This document shows, piece after piece, positions 14,842-25,528 of a stretch of 43,406 nt of DNA. The stretch is taken from assembly GCA_030648035.1 (NCBI GenBank), contig JAUSII010000052.1:1-43406 (forward strand), read 5' to 3'. Made by a program: the position numbers and the translations under genes. The notes under the pieces are model-generated. The model did not search any database. It was not told the origin of the DNA and worked only from the letters and a program-made list of their open reading frames with translations. This DNA is from Deltaproteobacteria bacterium (GTDB taxonomy: Bacteria; UBA10199; SPLOWO2-01-44-7). Position 1 is the first letter of the stretch. Each line of letters starts with the position of its first letter.

Positions 14842-14911
14842 TTTGTCATCCTGAGCAAAGCGAAGGATCCCGTAGTTTCATCGGGATTGCTTCGCTACGC
14901 TCGCAATGACA
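14842..14911. repeat. Dispersed palindromic repeat between mreB and mreC
   Basis: Left arm TTTGTCATCCTGAGCAAAGC and right arm GCTTCGCTACGCTCGCAATG form a large imperfect palindrome. It fills almost the whole mreB-mreC gap. Related copies lie at 32809-32862 and 42675-42752, and a half copy lies inside truB at 19098-19124. This type of GTCATTGCGAG / CTCGCAATGAC repeat is common in many bacterial genomes. Confidence 0.8.
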
Positions 14912-17008
<2,097 letters not shown>

Positions 17009-17013
17009 CCCCC

Positions 17014-18381
17014 ATGGCTTTGCAAAAATTTCTTGAACCCCTCTGGCAGGCCGGTGCTGAAGTGTATGAAGTGGGCGGACCGGTGCGCGACCGTATACTG
17101 AAGCGCGAAACCAAAGACCACGATCTGCTGGCCTGCAAAATCCCGATCGACAGACTCAAAAATATTCTCCAACCTTTTGGCAAAGTCGCCGCCGTCGGCA
17201 AGGCCTTTGGCGTTCTCAAATTCACACCGTATCTCGACCCGTCGATCACCATCGACATCGCCCTTCCCCGCAAAGAAATCTCAACCGGTTCAGGTCATCG
17301 CGATTTTCAGGTCGATTTTGATCCGAATCTTCCGGTGCAGGAAGATCTGGGCCGCAGAGATTTCACCTTCAACGCCATGGCCCTGCATTTAAAAACCGGA
17401 GAACTGATCGACCCGTTCAATGGAAAACAGGATCTTGAAAACAGAATTTTGCGGCAGGTTTTTCCAAAGGCGTTTGAAGAAGACCCACTGCGTCTGATCC
17501 GCGCAGTGCAATTTGCCGCCCGTTTTGGAATGACGATTGAACCGGTGACTCTGGAATCGCTTAAAAAAAATGCTTCGCTGATTGCAACTGTCTCGCCAGA
17601 GCGGATCATCGAGGAGATCAAAAAACTTTTTTCGGCGCCGATCCCCTCGGTCGGTCTGGAATTCATGCGCGAGGCTGGGCTTCTGCGCCACGTTCTGCCG
17701 GAGCTGGAGGCTCTTCAAAAAATAGAGCAGGACAAATTGCCGGGCGATGATGTCTATCGCCATACGCTCCGCGTGCTCGATGCGACAAGAGCCGACGAAT
17801 ATCTCGATCATCCGGGCGACATGGAGCTGATGCTCGCCGCCCTCTTTCACGATGTCGGCAAGGCGACCACCAAACGTTTCGACAAAGCCAAAGACCGCGT
17901 TGTTTTTTATGGACACCAACTGGCTTCCAAAAGAATGGCCAAAAAATGGCTCGAGAAAATGAAGGTCACCACCATCGGCGTCGATCCAAAACGTGTGGAG
18001 ACGCTGGTCGAGCATCACATGTTTGAAACCAAATCGTATTTCACCGACAAGGCGATCCGGCGTTTCGTCGCCAAAATTGGGCAGGACCTGATTTATAAAT
18101 TGATCGATCTGCGTCTGGCCGACAACCGCGGCGGCAAACATCCAAAATCGATCAACGGTGTTTTGAAAATGCGCAAACGTGTGCAGGACGAGCTGGCGAA
18201 GAAACCGCCATTTGGTCCCGGCGATCTGGCCCTCAACGGCCACGACCTGATGAGCATGGGGATCCCGGCCGGACCACAAATGGGAAAAATATTGAAACAC
18301 TTAGTCGAGATTGTCCTTGACGATCCCGAGCTGAATACGCGAGAACGGTTGGAGGAGATCGTGAAACATGAAAAAAAATAA
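17014..18381 (+). CDS. cca: CCA-adding-type tRNA nucleotidyltransferase with HD domain
   Basis: A 455-residue class II nucleotidyltransferase. The head domain has EVGGPVRDRILKRETKDHDLL with the GG and DxD-type metal-binding residues. The RRDFTFNAMAL motif and the EDPLRLIRAVQFAARFG motif of CCA/poly(A) polymerases follow. The second half is an HD domain (LFHDVGKATTKRF with HD ligands, and HH in VEHHMFE), as in bacterial CCA enzymes with phosphohydrolase activity. The CCA end is added to tRNA 3' termini. Sequence alone cannot exclude an A-adding or poly(A) polymerase specificity. The start ATG 17014 is preferred over GTG 17005. Confidence 0.88.
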   Translation: MALQKFLEPLWQAGAEVYEVGGPVRDRILKRETKDHDLLACKIPIDRLKNILQPFGKVAAVGKAFGVLKFTPYLDPSITIDIALPRKEISTGSGHRDFQVDFDPNLPVQEDLGRRDFTFNAMALHLKTGELIDPFNGKQDLENRILRQVFPKAFEEDPLRLIRAVQFAARFGMTIEPVTLESLKKNASLIATVSPERIIEEIKKLFSAPIPSVGLEFMREAGLLRHVLPELEALQKIEQDKLPGDDVYRHTLRVLDATRADEYLDHPGDMELMLAALFHDVGKATTKRFDKAKDRVVFYGHQLASKRMAKKWLEKMKVTTIGVDPKRVETLVEHHMFETKSYFTDKAIRRFVAKIGQDLIYKLIDLRLADNRGGKHPKSINGVLKMRKRVQDELAKKPPFGPGDLALNGHDLMSMGIPAGPQMGKILKHLVEIVLDDPELNTRERLEEIVKHEKK

Positions 18382-18643
18382 AAAGGATTTCGAACTCAAA
18401 GACTTTGTAAAGTCGGTCGACAAAGTGATGCAGAAACAGGAAAAAGAAAGCCCCGCCATCAAGCAGGTGCACGCACGGCTCTCCCCCGAATGGAACCGCG
18501 TCAGCGAAAAAATCGGGAGGTTATTGGCACTTCAGGATGAAAACGAGATCGCCCCCTTGCGCGAAGAAGTGGTCTCGCATGGCGAAATCGCCGCCCGCGT
18601 TCTGCTCGACCTCTTCTTCACCATCAAGAATCAGGCGAAGTAA
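18368..18643 (+). CDS. Small charged helical protein, unknown function
   Basis: A 91-residue, highly charged, likely all-helical protein (KDFVKSVDKVMQKQEKESPAIKQVHARLSPEW and so on). It overlaps the end of the cca-type gene by 14 bp and is therefore probably translationally coupled to it. I do not recognise the family. No membrane segment or signal peptide is present. Confidence 0.6.
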   Translation: MKKNKKDFELKDFVKSVDKVMQKQEKESPAIKQVHARLSPEWNRVSEKIGRLLALQDENEIAPLREEVVSHGEIAARVLLDLFFTIKNQAK

Positions 18644-18648
18644 TCAGC

Positions 18649-18750
18649 AAGAAGCGGATACGTATTGATCAACTTAATACCTATAACTCCATTTAAACTC
18701 ATTTGAGACTCGTTTTAGCCAAAATCAGCGTCAATATGTATCCGCTTCTT
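18649..18750. repeat. Long inverted repeat between convergent genes
   Basis: The 20-bp arms AAGAAGCGGATACGTATTGA (18649-18668) and TCAATATGTATCCGCTTCTT (18731-18750) pair at 19 of 20 positions, the odd one being a G-U pair in RNA, around a 62-base loop. It fills the 124-bp gap between the convergent small helical protein gene and truB. It could act as a transcription barrier for both strands, or be a small MITE-like palindromic insertion of about 102 bp. Confidence 0.7.
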
Positions 18751-18767
18751 ATTGATTTGATTGTTAG

Positions 18768-19403
18768 CTAAACCGGCATTGCTTCTTCAATCCCGAACGG
18801 TTCCGAGCGCAAACGGCGTAGTGCTGTGATATGGGCGCCGCAGCCTAGCTTCTGGCCAATGTCGTGGGCGATGGAACGGACGTAGGTTCCCGATGAACAG
18901 CGGGCTTTCAAAGTAATTTCTGGAAAATTTTCCGAAACAATTTCTAAAGAATAAACGGTTATCTTGCGCGGTGTGGGCTCCACTTTTTTTCCGGCTCGGG
19001 CCAATTTATAGAGCGGCACGCCGTTTTTTTTCAAAGCGGAATAGGCGGGCGGGGTTTGTATGATTTCTCCGGTGAATTGGGGCAAAAGTGAGGCAACGGG
19101 ATTCTTCGCTACGCTCTGAATGACATCTTCCAATGGCACTTCACTAACCACTTTCCCCTGGCTATCATAGGTGTCGGTGGCAATGCCCAGCTTCATTGTA
19201 AAAAGATATTCTTTGTCGGCACCCAGAAATTCCTGTTGTCTTTTGGTGGCGTCGTTGATGAGCAGAATCAGCACACCGCTGGCCAGGGGGTCGAGAGTGC
19301 CTGCATGGCCCACTTTTTTGGCGCCGAGTTTGCGTTTGAAAATCTGGCAGATGTCGTGGGAGGTGGGACCGGAGGGTTTGTCGACGACGATGATGTCCTT
19401 CAT
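18768..19403 (-). CDS. truB: tRNA pseudouridine(55) synthase TruB, short form
   Basis: A 211-residue TruB that makes pseudouridine 55 in the T loop of tRNA. The catalytic motif HAGTLDPLASGVL has Asp38. The PPAYSALKKNGVPLYKLAR and RCSSGTYVRSIAHDIG motifs follow. The usual C-terminal PUA-like extension of longer TruB proteins is absent. The start at 19403 begins MKDIIVVDKP and lies 5 bp after the nrnA stop; the longer frame to 19478 runs through nrnA. Residues around IQSVAKNPVASL are encoded by a dispersed repeat (19098-19124) and look like an inserted loop. Confidence 0.92.
   Translation of the reverse strand: MKDIIVVDKPSGPTSHDICQIFKRKLGAKKVGHAGTLDPLASGVLILLINDATKRQQEFLGADKEYLFTMKLGIATDTYDSQGKVVSEVPLEDVIQSVAKNPVASLLPQFTGEIIQTPPAYSALKKNGVPLYKLARAGKKVEPTPRKITVYSLEIVSENFPEITLKARCSSGTYVRSIAHDIGQKLGCGAHITALRRLRSEPFGIEEAMPV
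19098..19124 (-). repeat. Palindromic repeat half inserted in the truB coding region
   Basis: GTCATTCAGAGCGTAGCGAA followed by GAATCCC on the minus strand matches the arm of the dispersed repeat found at 14842, 32809 and 42675. It is in frame and encodes VIQSVAKNP. A comparable situation is known from Rickettsia palindromic elements that sit inside genes. Confidence 0.6.
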
Positions 19404-19408
19404 ATTTA

Positions 19409-20368
19409 TTAAAGGACGGTGGCCAATGCGTTTTTGATGCGCCGCTTGGCCTCTTCCAATGCCATCGGCATCACACATCCCGCCGCGTGTTTGTGACCGC
19501 CACCGCCGAATTGTTTGGCCAGACGGGAGACATCGACTTTGAGTTTGGAACGGAGGCTCACTTTTATTTTGCCGTCATCCATTTCGCGAAACAGCGCGGA
19601 GACTTCCACACCGGCAATGGAGCGGGGATAGTTGGCAAAGTCATCCGAGAGTCCGTCGTGCGCCCCCACTGCCTTGAGCATTACCTGCGAAACATCCATG
19701 CTGGCATATTGGCCGTCACAAAGAAGTTGCAGTGACTTGAGAGAGAGCGCCAGAAGCTGATAGCGCTGAACCGGATTGGTCTCCTCCAGATTCATCGCCA
19801 CAAACCACGGATCGGCGCCGCGCTCCAGCAATTCCGCCGCCAGCTTGAAAACACCGGGCGTGGTGTTGGAATAACGAAACGATCCGGTGTCAACCGTGAG
19901 CGTACAATAGATGAGGTTGGCAATCTCCTTGGAGTTGTGAAGCTTCAATTTTTTCAAAAGATTCCAGATCACACAACCGGTCGATGCCGCTTTGGGATCG
20001 ATCCAGTCAATATCTCCCGCCTTTTGATCGAGAAGATGATGATCGATGCAGAGAATTTTTTCGAACTGCCCCGCCGCAACCGCTGTCGCAAACTCCGTGC
20101 TGATCCGTTTGGGTTGGGCGCAGTCGACCATGATGGCATAATCAAACTTCTGTTTCGGCAATTCCGTCGTGAGTTGTTGGACCTGCGGCAGAAACTGCAA
20201 ATTAAAAGGAACGGCATCGCGGTTATACATCACCACATTTTTTTTGAGTTTCTTGAGAGCAAGCCCCAGCGCCAAGGTGGAGCCCAGAGCATCACCATCG
20301 GGATGATAGTGGCTGACGATCAGGAAAGTTTTTCCCTTTTTGATGGCCTGGATGATTTTACTTTGCAT
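19409..20368 (-). CDS. nrnA: DHH/DHHA1 phosphoesterase, NrnA-type oligoribonuclease/pAp phosphatase
   Basis: A 319-residue DHH-DHHA1 protein. The N-terminal domain has HYHPDGDALGS, DCAQP and CIDHHLLD metal-binding motifs, and the C-terminal DHHA1 domain has FGGGGHKHAAG. NrnA enzymes degrade short RNA oligomers from the 5' end and can dephosphorylate 3'-phosphoadenosine-5'-phosphate. The position between infB and truB is conserved in many bacteria and supports the call. The ATG at 20368 overlaps the end of infB by 11 bp. Confidence 0.9.
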   Translation of the reverse strand: MQSKIIQAIKKGKTFLIVSHYHPDGDALGSTLALGLALKKLKKNVVMYNRDAVPFNLQFLPQVQQLTTELPKQKFDYAIMVDCAQPKRISTEFATAVAAGQFEKILCIDHHLLDQKAGDIDWIDPKAASTGCVIWNLLKKLKLHNSKEIANLIYCTLTVDTGSFRYSNTTPGVFKLAAELLERGADPWFVAMNLEETNPVQRYQLLALSLKSLQLLCDGQYASMDVSQVMLKAVGAHDGLSDDFANYPRSIAGVEVSALFREMDDGKIKVSLRSKLKVDVSRLAKQFGGGGHKHAAGCVMPMALEEAKRRIKNALATVL

Positions 20369-22634
20369 TCGATTCGGCGTCTTTCTGTGCGGAGGCCAGG
20401 GTCTGCGCGGTCTCTTCCATCATGAAGGCCTCGATCATGTCACCCTCTTTGACATCGTTGAAATTTTCAATGCCGATACCACATTCGATCCCCGCAGTGA
20501 CTTCGCGCGCATCGTCTTTGAAGCGCTTGAGCGAAATAATTTTACCCTGATAAACAATCGATCCGTCGCGGATTAGCCGAACCATGGCATTTCTGCGGAT
20601 GGCCCCTTCACTGACAACACATCCTGCAATGGTCCCGATCTTCGAGACTTTGAACGCCTGCTTGACCTGAGCCCGTCCCAGAAATTTCTCGGTGATTTTC
20701 GGGTTGAGCAGACCTTCCATCGCCTTTTTGACGTCGTCCAGCACCTCATAAATAATGGAGTGAAGCCGGATTTCTATCCCCTCGTGTTCCGCAAGACTTC
20801 TCGCTTTGCCTTCGGGGGCCACGCTGAAACCGATGATGACCGCACGCGAGGCATGGGCCAGCATCACATCGCTCTCGGTGATGCCGCCGGTGCCACTGTG
20901 CAAAATTTTAACCGAGACCTGCGGTGTGGAAAGGCGCAAAAGCGATTCACACAACGCCTCCACCGAACCGGCCACGTCAGCCTTGACGAGCAGGGGGAGT
21001 TCGTGGGTCTCGCCTTGCGTGATCTGTTTCTGCAATTCTTCGAGAGACACTTTGGAGGTTTTGATAAGTCCGGCCGAGCGTTTCTTGGCCTGACGCATTT
21101 CGGCGATCCGTTTGGCATCGCGTTCATCTTCCACCACAAAAAAATCTTCACCCGCTTCGGGCACCGAATTGAGTCCCAACAGTTCGATCGGTTTGGAGGG
21201 ATACGCCTCTTCCACCGGCGTCCCATCGGCCTGCACCATCGCGCGAACACGGCCATAACTCATACCGGCAACAACAAATTCCCCGATGCGAAGCGTTCCA
21301 CCCTGAACCAGCGCGGTCGCCACCGGGCCTCTGCCCTTGTCGAGACGCGATTCGATAATCACACCCTTCGCTCTTCCGGTGAAGGAGGCTTTCAGCTCTT
21401 TCACCTCGGCAGTCAGCAAAATCATTTCCAGAAGTTGGTCCAACCCCTCACCCGATTTGGCGGAGGTGCCGACGCAAACCACATCGCCGCCCCATTCTTC
21501 GGCAACGAGTCCATGTTCGGTCAATTGGCGTTTCACTTTTTCCGGCTCGGCCTGCGGTTTGTCGATTTTGTTGACGGCGACGACAATCGGAACACCGGCC
21601 GCCTTGGCATGGTTGATGGCTTCAATCGTCTGCGGCATGATGCCGTCATCGGCCGCCACCACCAGCACCACAATGTCGGTCACCTGTGCGCCGCGTGCGC
21701 GCAATTTGGTGAAAGCCTCGTGACCCGGAGTATCAATAAATGTAACGCTCCCCTTGGGAAGAAAAACTTCGTAAGCACCGATATGTTGTGTGATACCGCC
21801 TGCCTCTTTATCAACCACTTTTGTTTTGCGGATGGCATCGAGCAGGGATGTTTTGCCGTGATCGACATGCCCCATCACGGTCACCACGGGGGCGCGCCAC
21901 TGTTTTTCTCCACCCTCGTCTTTTTCTTTCTGCGTCTCCTGCAAAACGTCATCTTCCTTGAAAGCGGTGTGCACAACCTCATAACCATAATCACTGGCCA
22001 ACAAGGCGGCGGTATCGACATCGATGCCCTGGTTGGCGGTCACCATCATTCCGAGTCCCATCAATTTTTTGATCAGCTCGGACGATTTGATTCCCATGGC
22101 CTGCGACAATTCCGAAATGCTGATCGCCTGTTCCACGCGGATCATTCTTTTTGCCCCCTTGACCTCGGTGACCTCCGTCTTTTTAAATTCGCGGCGGATC
22201 GATTTTTTGCGGCGGCCAGCGGAAGAGAGAGAGGGTTCATAAACGCGTTCGATGGCCGGCTCCCAATCATCTGCGGGGGGAGCCAACGTCTGCGTGGCGT
22301 ATTGTTTCAAACCGCCAGCTCTCTGGATATCTTCCAGCTCCAGCTCGGCTTTCGATTTCTTTTTGCGGGGACCCTTGCGAACTTTGTCTTCTTTTTCTTT
22401 TTCAGTGAGGGCAATTTCTGGAAGCACAGGTGACGGCATAACACCTGGTCTGCCTGCGGTGCCGGGAGTAGAAGCAGTAGCAGGAGCAGCGGCCTTCACC
22501 GGAATTCCGCCTTTGGCCTGCGACGCTTCCGCCGGTTTTGCAATCTCTTCGGGAGGCGGTGTCACCTGCGCCCGACGCCGGATGACGGTCGGCTTGACTC
22601 TCTGTTCTTCCACTTTTTTATCGGGACTATCCAT
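20358..22634 (-). CDS. infB: Translation initiation factor IF-2
   Basis: A 758-residue IF-2 GTPase that delivers initiator fMet-tRNA to the 30S subunit. A low-complexity Ala/Pro/Lys N-terminus (1-160) leads to an IF2_N domain (about 163-215). The G domain has GHVDHGKT at 255-262, DTPGHEAF and NKID, and domains II-IV follow. The N-terminal region is shorter than in many Proteobacteria. The ATG at 22634 overlaps the nusA stop by 8 bp. Confidence 0.97.
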   Translation of the reverse strand: MDSPDKKVEEQRVKPTVIRRRAQVTPPPEEIAKPAEASQAKGGIPVKAAAPATASTPGTAGRPGVMPSPVLPEIALTEKEKEDKVRKGPRKKKSKAELELEDIQRAGGLKQYATQTLAPPADDWEPAIERVYEPSLSSAGRRKKSIRREFKKTEVTEVKGAKRMIRVEQAISISELSQAMGIKSSELIKKLMGLGMMVTANQGIDVDTAALLASDYGYEVVHTAFKEDDVLQETQKEKDEGGEKQWRAPVVTVMGHVDHGKTSLLDAIRKTKVVDKEAGGITQHIGAYEVFLPKGSVTFIDTPGHEAFTKLRARGAQVTDIVVLVVAADDGIMPQTIEAINHAKAAGVPIVVAVNKIDKPQAEPEKVKRQLTEHGLVAEEWGGDVVCVGTSAKSGEGLDQLLEMILLTAEVKELKASFTGRAKGVIIESRLDKGRGPVATALVQGGTLRIGEFVVAGMSYGRVRAMVQADGTPVEEAYPSKPIELLGLNSVPEAGEDFFVVEDERDAKRIAEMRQAKKRSAGLIKTSKVSLEELQKQITQGETHELPLLVKADVAGSVEALCESLLRLSTPQVSVKILHSGTGGITESDVMLAHASRAVIIGFSVAPEGKARSLAEHEGIEIRLHSIIYEVLDDVKKAMEGLLNPKITEKFLGRAQVKQAFKVSKIGTIAGCVVSEGAIRRNAMVRLIRDGSIVYQGKIISLKRFKDDAREVTAGIECGIGIENFNDVKEGDMIEAFMMEETAQTLASAQKDAESNAK

Positions 22635-24174
22635 TTGTTTTTTCCGGAGATTCTTTTTCTGTCTCTGTCACTTCTTCAATTTTTTCTTCTGTTGTTTCTT
22701 CAACAACCACCGGCTGTTTGAAGGCCGCCTCGGCCGCTTCGCGATCGGTCACCTGTTTTTCAGCGGCCAACTTGTCTGCCGCCGCTTTTTCAATCGCTTT
22801 TTCGCGGGCAATCTCGGCCATGAATTTTTCGGTGGCCAAACCCTCTTTCACCGCTTTTTGGGCGGCGTCTTTGATCTCTTTTAATTTTTCAGCACCAACG
22901 GTTGGAACTTCCTTGAAAGTTTCCCAATCAACCTTGGCAATATCCTCAAAATTTCTGAAGCCGTGAGCATACAGAATAAGCGCCATGCTGTCATCGACTC
23001 CCAAAACCTTGACCAGCACCGATTTGGAGCGGCTGACCAATTCTTCCACCTTGGTTTCGCTGAAGACGTCGATATTCCATCCGGTCAGCTGTGCAGCCAG
23101 ACGGACGTTCTGTCCCTTGCGACCGATCGCCAGAGAAAGTTGATCATCGGGAACAACCACTTCCATCGAGCGCTCGCGTTCCTTGATGATGACCTTCACC
23201 ACTTCGGCCGGGGCAATGGCGTTGCAGACAAAGCGGGCCGGATCTTCATCCCACATCACGATGTCCATCTTCTCGCCTTTGAGTTCCTGCACAACACTCT
23301 GCACGCGGGAACCCTTCATGCCGACGCAGGCGCCGACGGGATCGACATCTTTGTCCCTCGAGGTGACGGCAATTTTGGAGCGAATGCCCGACTCTCTGGC
23401 GACACTCTTGACCTCCACAATGCCCTCGGAAACTTCCGGCACTTCCATTTCAAAAAGTTTGCGAATCAGATTGGGATGTTTTCTTGAAAGCACGATCATC
23501 GAGCCGCGGGAATAGGGATTGATTTCCAGAAAATAGGACTGCACGCGATCACCCATTTTGTAATGTTCTGTCGAGACCTGTTCATTGCGGGGAATCACCG
23601 CCTCGGAACGGCCGAGATCGATGATGAGATCGCCCTTCTCGTAGCGGCGGACAATGCCGGTGATCAATTCGCCAACGCGGTCTTTGTATTCGTTATAAAT
23701 CAGATCGCGCTCGGCCTCGCGCACTTTCTGGATGATGACTTGCTTGGCGGCCTGTGCGGCAATGCGCCCGAAAAGGGAGGGATCCATTTTCACACCCAAA
23801 CTGTCCCCGATCTGCGCTTCGGCATCGAGCTTCTGTCCTTCTGGCTGTGTCATCTGGGTATTGGAATCTTCCACTTTTTCCACGACAGTTTTAAATTGGA
23901 ATAATTCGATTTCACCGACTTCAGAATTATAATGCGCTTCGAGTTCGCCAAGATGTCCCCACTTTTTGCGGGCCGCACTTAAAAAAGCGGCTTCGACCGC
24001 TTCGACCAGTCTTTCTTTGGGAATATTTTTGTCTTTGGCGATCTGCTCCAGCACCCGATCAAGCTCGACAAACATTTTGTCTTTGGGCTTGCCGGTGGCT
24101 TTGGATTTGGGACGACGGGTTGTTTTTCCTGCCTTGCTTGCCTTTATCTTGGTTGTTTTTACCGTGGTTTCCAT
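22627..24174 (-). CDS. nusA: Transcription termination/antitermination factor NusA
   Basis: A 515-residue NusA. The N-terminal RNA polymerase-binding domain contains LVEAVEAAFLSAARKKWG. The S1 domain follows (ITGIVRRYEKGDLIIDLGRSEAVIP), then two KH domains (GMKGSRVQSVVQEL and LAIGRKGQNVRLAAQ), a helix-hairpin-helix (LYAHGFRNFEDIAKV) and an acidic C-tail. ATG 24174 has an AGGAG site at good spacing. This start gives an unusual lysine/threonine-rich leader of about 33 residues before the canonical MFVELDRVLEQI. The operon leader carries an intrinsic terminator, a possible target of NusA autocontrol. Confidence 0.96.
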   Translation of the reverse strand: METTVKTTKIKASKAGKTTRRPKSKATGKPKDKMFVELDRVLEQIAKDKNIPKERLVEAVEAAFLSAARKKWGHLGELEAHYNSEVGEIELFQFKTVVEKVEDSNTQMTQPEGQKLDAEAQIGDSLGVKMDPSLFGRIAAQAAKQVIIQKVREAERDLIYNEYKDRVGELITGIVRRYEKGDLIIDLGRSEAVIPRNEQVSTEHYKMGDRVQSYFLEINPYSRGSMIVLSRKHPNLIRKLFEMEVPEVSEGIVEVKSVARESGIRSKIAVTSRDKDVDPVGACVGMKGSRVQSVVQELKGEKMDIVMWDEDPARFVCNAIAPAEVVKVIIKERERSMEVVVPDDQLSLAIGRKGQNVRLAAQLTGWNIDVFSETKVEELVSRSKSVLVKVLGVDDSMALILYAHGFRNFEDIAKVDWETFKEVPTVGAEKLKEIKDAAQKAVKEGLATEKFMAEIAREKAIEKAAADKLAAEKQVTDREAAEAAFKQPVVVEETTEEKIEEVTETEKESPEKTNG

Positions 24175-24193
24175 ACGATTATCTCCTGTCTGC

Positions 24194-24661
24194 TTATTTG
24201 AATTCATATTTGATTCTGGCCTTTTTGATGTCGTCAAGGGGTATGCGCGATTCTTTGACATCGCCTTCTATAACAACGCATCCCCCCTGCAAACCTTTTA
24301 AAATACCGATGAAATTATGCTGACCCTCTATCCCCTGATTCGCCTTGATCTCCACCTTTTGCCCGACATAACGTTCAAAATCTTTTGGGCGTCTCAAGGG
24401 GCGGTTTAAACCCGGCGATGAAACCTCCAGGGCATATCGCCCTGGGACCAGATCTTCCACATCGAGAGCGGCTTCGATTATTCTCGAGGCCGTCTGGCAG
24501 TCATCGATGGTTACCGGCACTGCTTCCCTGTCGATGTAGAGGCGCAAAACCCAACGCCCCTGATCCATCAGAAATTCGCGCTCGATGAGTTCCAGACCGA
24601 GACTCTCCAAAATGGGAGAGACAACATTCTCAACACGCTTTAAAAGATCGGTGTAATCCAT
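24194..24661 (-). CDS. rimP: Ribosome maturation factor RimP
   Basis: A 155-residue protein with the RimP pattern: GLELIEREFLMDQGRWVLRLYIDRE, then the conserved VEDLVPGRYALEVSSPGLNRPL motif and a C-terminal SH3-like domain ending in KKARIKYEF. It helps 30S subunit assembly. The ATG at 24661 begins MDYTDLLKRV; the frame upstream to 24787 crosses a terminator hairpin and is rejected. It leads the rimP-nusA-infB-nrnA-truB series. Confidence 0.93.
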   Translation of the reverse strand: MDYTDLLKRVENVVSPILESLGLELIEREFLMDQGRWVLRLYIDREAVPVTIDDCQTASRIIEAALDVEDLVPGRYALEVSSPGLNRPLRRPKDFERYVGQKVEIKANQGIEGQHNFIGILKGLQGGCVVIEGDVKESRIPLDDIKKARIKYEFK

Positions 24662-24676
24662 TGAAAATACATCCGC

Positions 24677-24706
24677 AAAAAAAAAGTGGGCTTGGCCTGC
24701 CCACTT
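24677..24706 (-). terminator. Intrinsic terminator in the rimP-nusA-infB leader
   Basis: On the minus strand AAGTGGGC, loop AGGCCAA, GCCCACTT forms an 8-bp perfect stem followed by a run of nine T. It lies 16 bases upstream of the rimP ATG, and no minus-strand gene lies between it and the divergent mqnA. It therefore most likely attenuates the operon's own transcript. The reverse strand has no T-run. Confidence 0.8.
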
Positions 24707-24787
24707 AAAGTCCCGCTGAAAAACAGGCTGGAAGTAACATAACACTTTAATACTGGCAAGGAGTTTGATAGTGCCGAAGCCATCCAT

Positions 24788-25528
24788 ATGGTCAAACTGG
24801 GAACAGTCCCCTACCTCAATGCCCTACCTCTGGTGAGCGGAATCGATTGCGAAATTTACACCGCACCCCCCGCCCTCTTGGCCAGACAGGCCGCGGAAAA
24901 CGACATTATTCTGGCCCCGATTGTGACCGCTTTTCTCGACCCCTCGTGGCATCTTTTGGAAGGAGTCGGTATTGGCAGTTTCGGAGCGGTGGAAACGGTA
25001 AGGCTTTTTTTGAATGATACGAATGTAACTATTCAAAATTTAAACACAATTTATACCGATCTGGAATCGCTCACCTCGGTGGCTCTTTTAAAGATTCTTC
25101 TCTCCCTTCCTTATAATAGAGACCTGACTTCCATCCACTTTACCGGGGATAAAAAAGAAACGGCGCAAGGCTCTCTTTTGATTGGAGACAAGGTTTGGGA
25201 GCAGGATCCCTCTTTAAAAAGCCTCGATCTGGGAGAGTGTTGGACAAAGTGGACCGGCCTCCCTTTTCTGTTTGCCTGCTGGATGACGAAGAATCCGGCG
25301 CTTGGAAAAGAATGGAAACCGAAGTTGGTTGCCAACCTCAAAAAAAATAGCGGGGATTTGGAGTCTCTGGTCCAAAAATTTCCGGCGGAAAAACAGAAAC
25401 GGCTTTTAAAATATTGGAGACAGCTTGTTTATGATGTGGGGCCCGCGCAAAAAAATGCCGTCGCTCTTTTTCAAAAATATTGGACCGAGATGGAACAGAA
25501 ACCGCAGAGGGAATTAAACTGGATTTAA
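24788..25528 (+). CDS. mqnA: Chorismate dehydratase, futalosine menaquinone pathway
   Basis: A 246-residue MqnA-type protein with the opening VKLGTVPYLNALPLVSGI and the periplasmic-binding-protein-like fold pattern (GIGSFGAVETVRLFL; WTKWTGLPFLFACWM). MqnA converts chorismate to 3-enolpyruvyl-benzoate, the first committed step of menaquinone synthesis by the futalosine route. It is divergent from rimP, and its stop overlaps the stop of the convergent 25525 gene by 4 bp. Confidence 0.93.
   Translation: MVKLGTVPYLNALPLVSGIDCEIYTAPPALLARQAAENDIILAPIVTAFLDPSWHLLEGVGIGSFGAVETVRLFLNDTNVTIQNLNTIYTDLESLTSVALLKILLSLPYNRDLTSIHFTGDKKETAQGSLLIGDKVWEQDPSLKSLDLGECWTKWTGLPFLFACWMTKNPALGKEWKPKLVANLKKNSGDLESLVQKFPAEKQKRLLKYWRQLVYDVGPAQKNAVALFQKYWTEMEQKPQRELNWI

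Noticed and set aside
20760-22433. Open frame of 557 codons on the plus strand over infB
   Set aside because: Shadow of IF-2; His/Phe-rich composition is typical of the reverse complement of a real gene.
24194-24787. Longer RimP starting near 24787
   Set aside because: The added 42 residues run through the terminator hairpin and do not resemble RimP.
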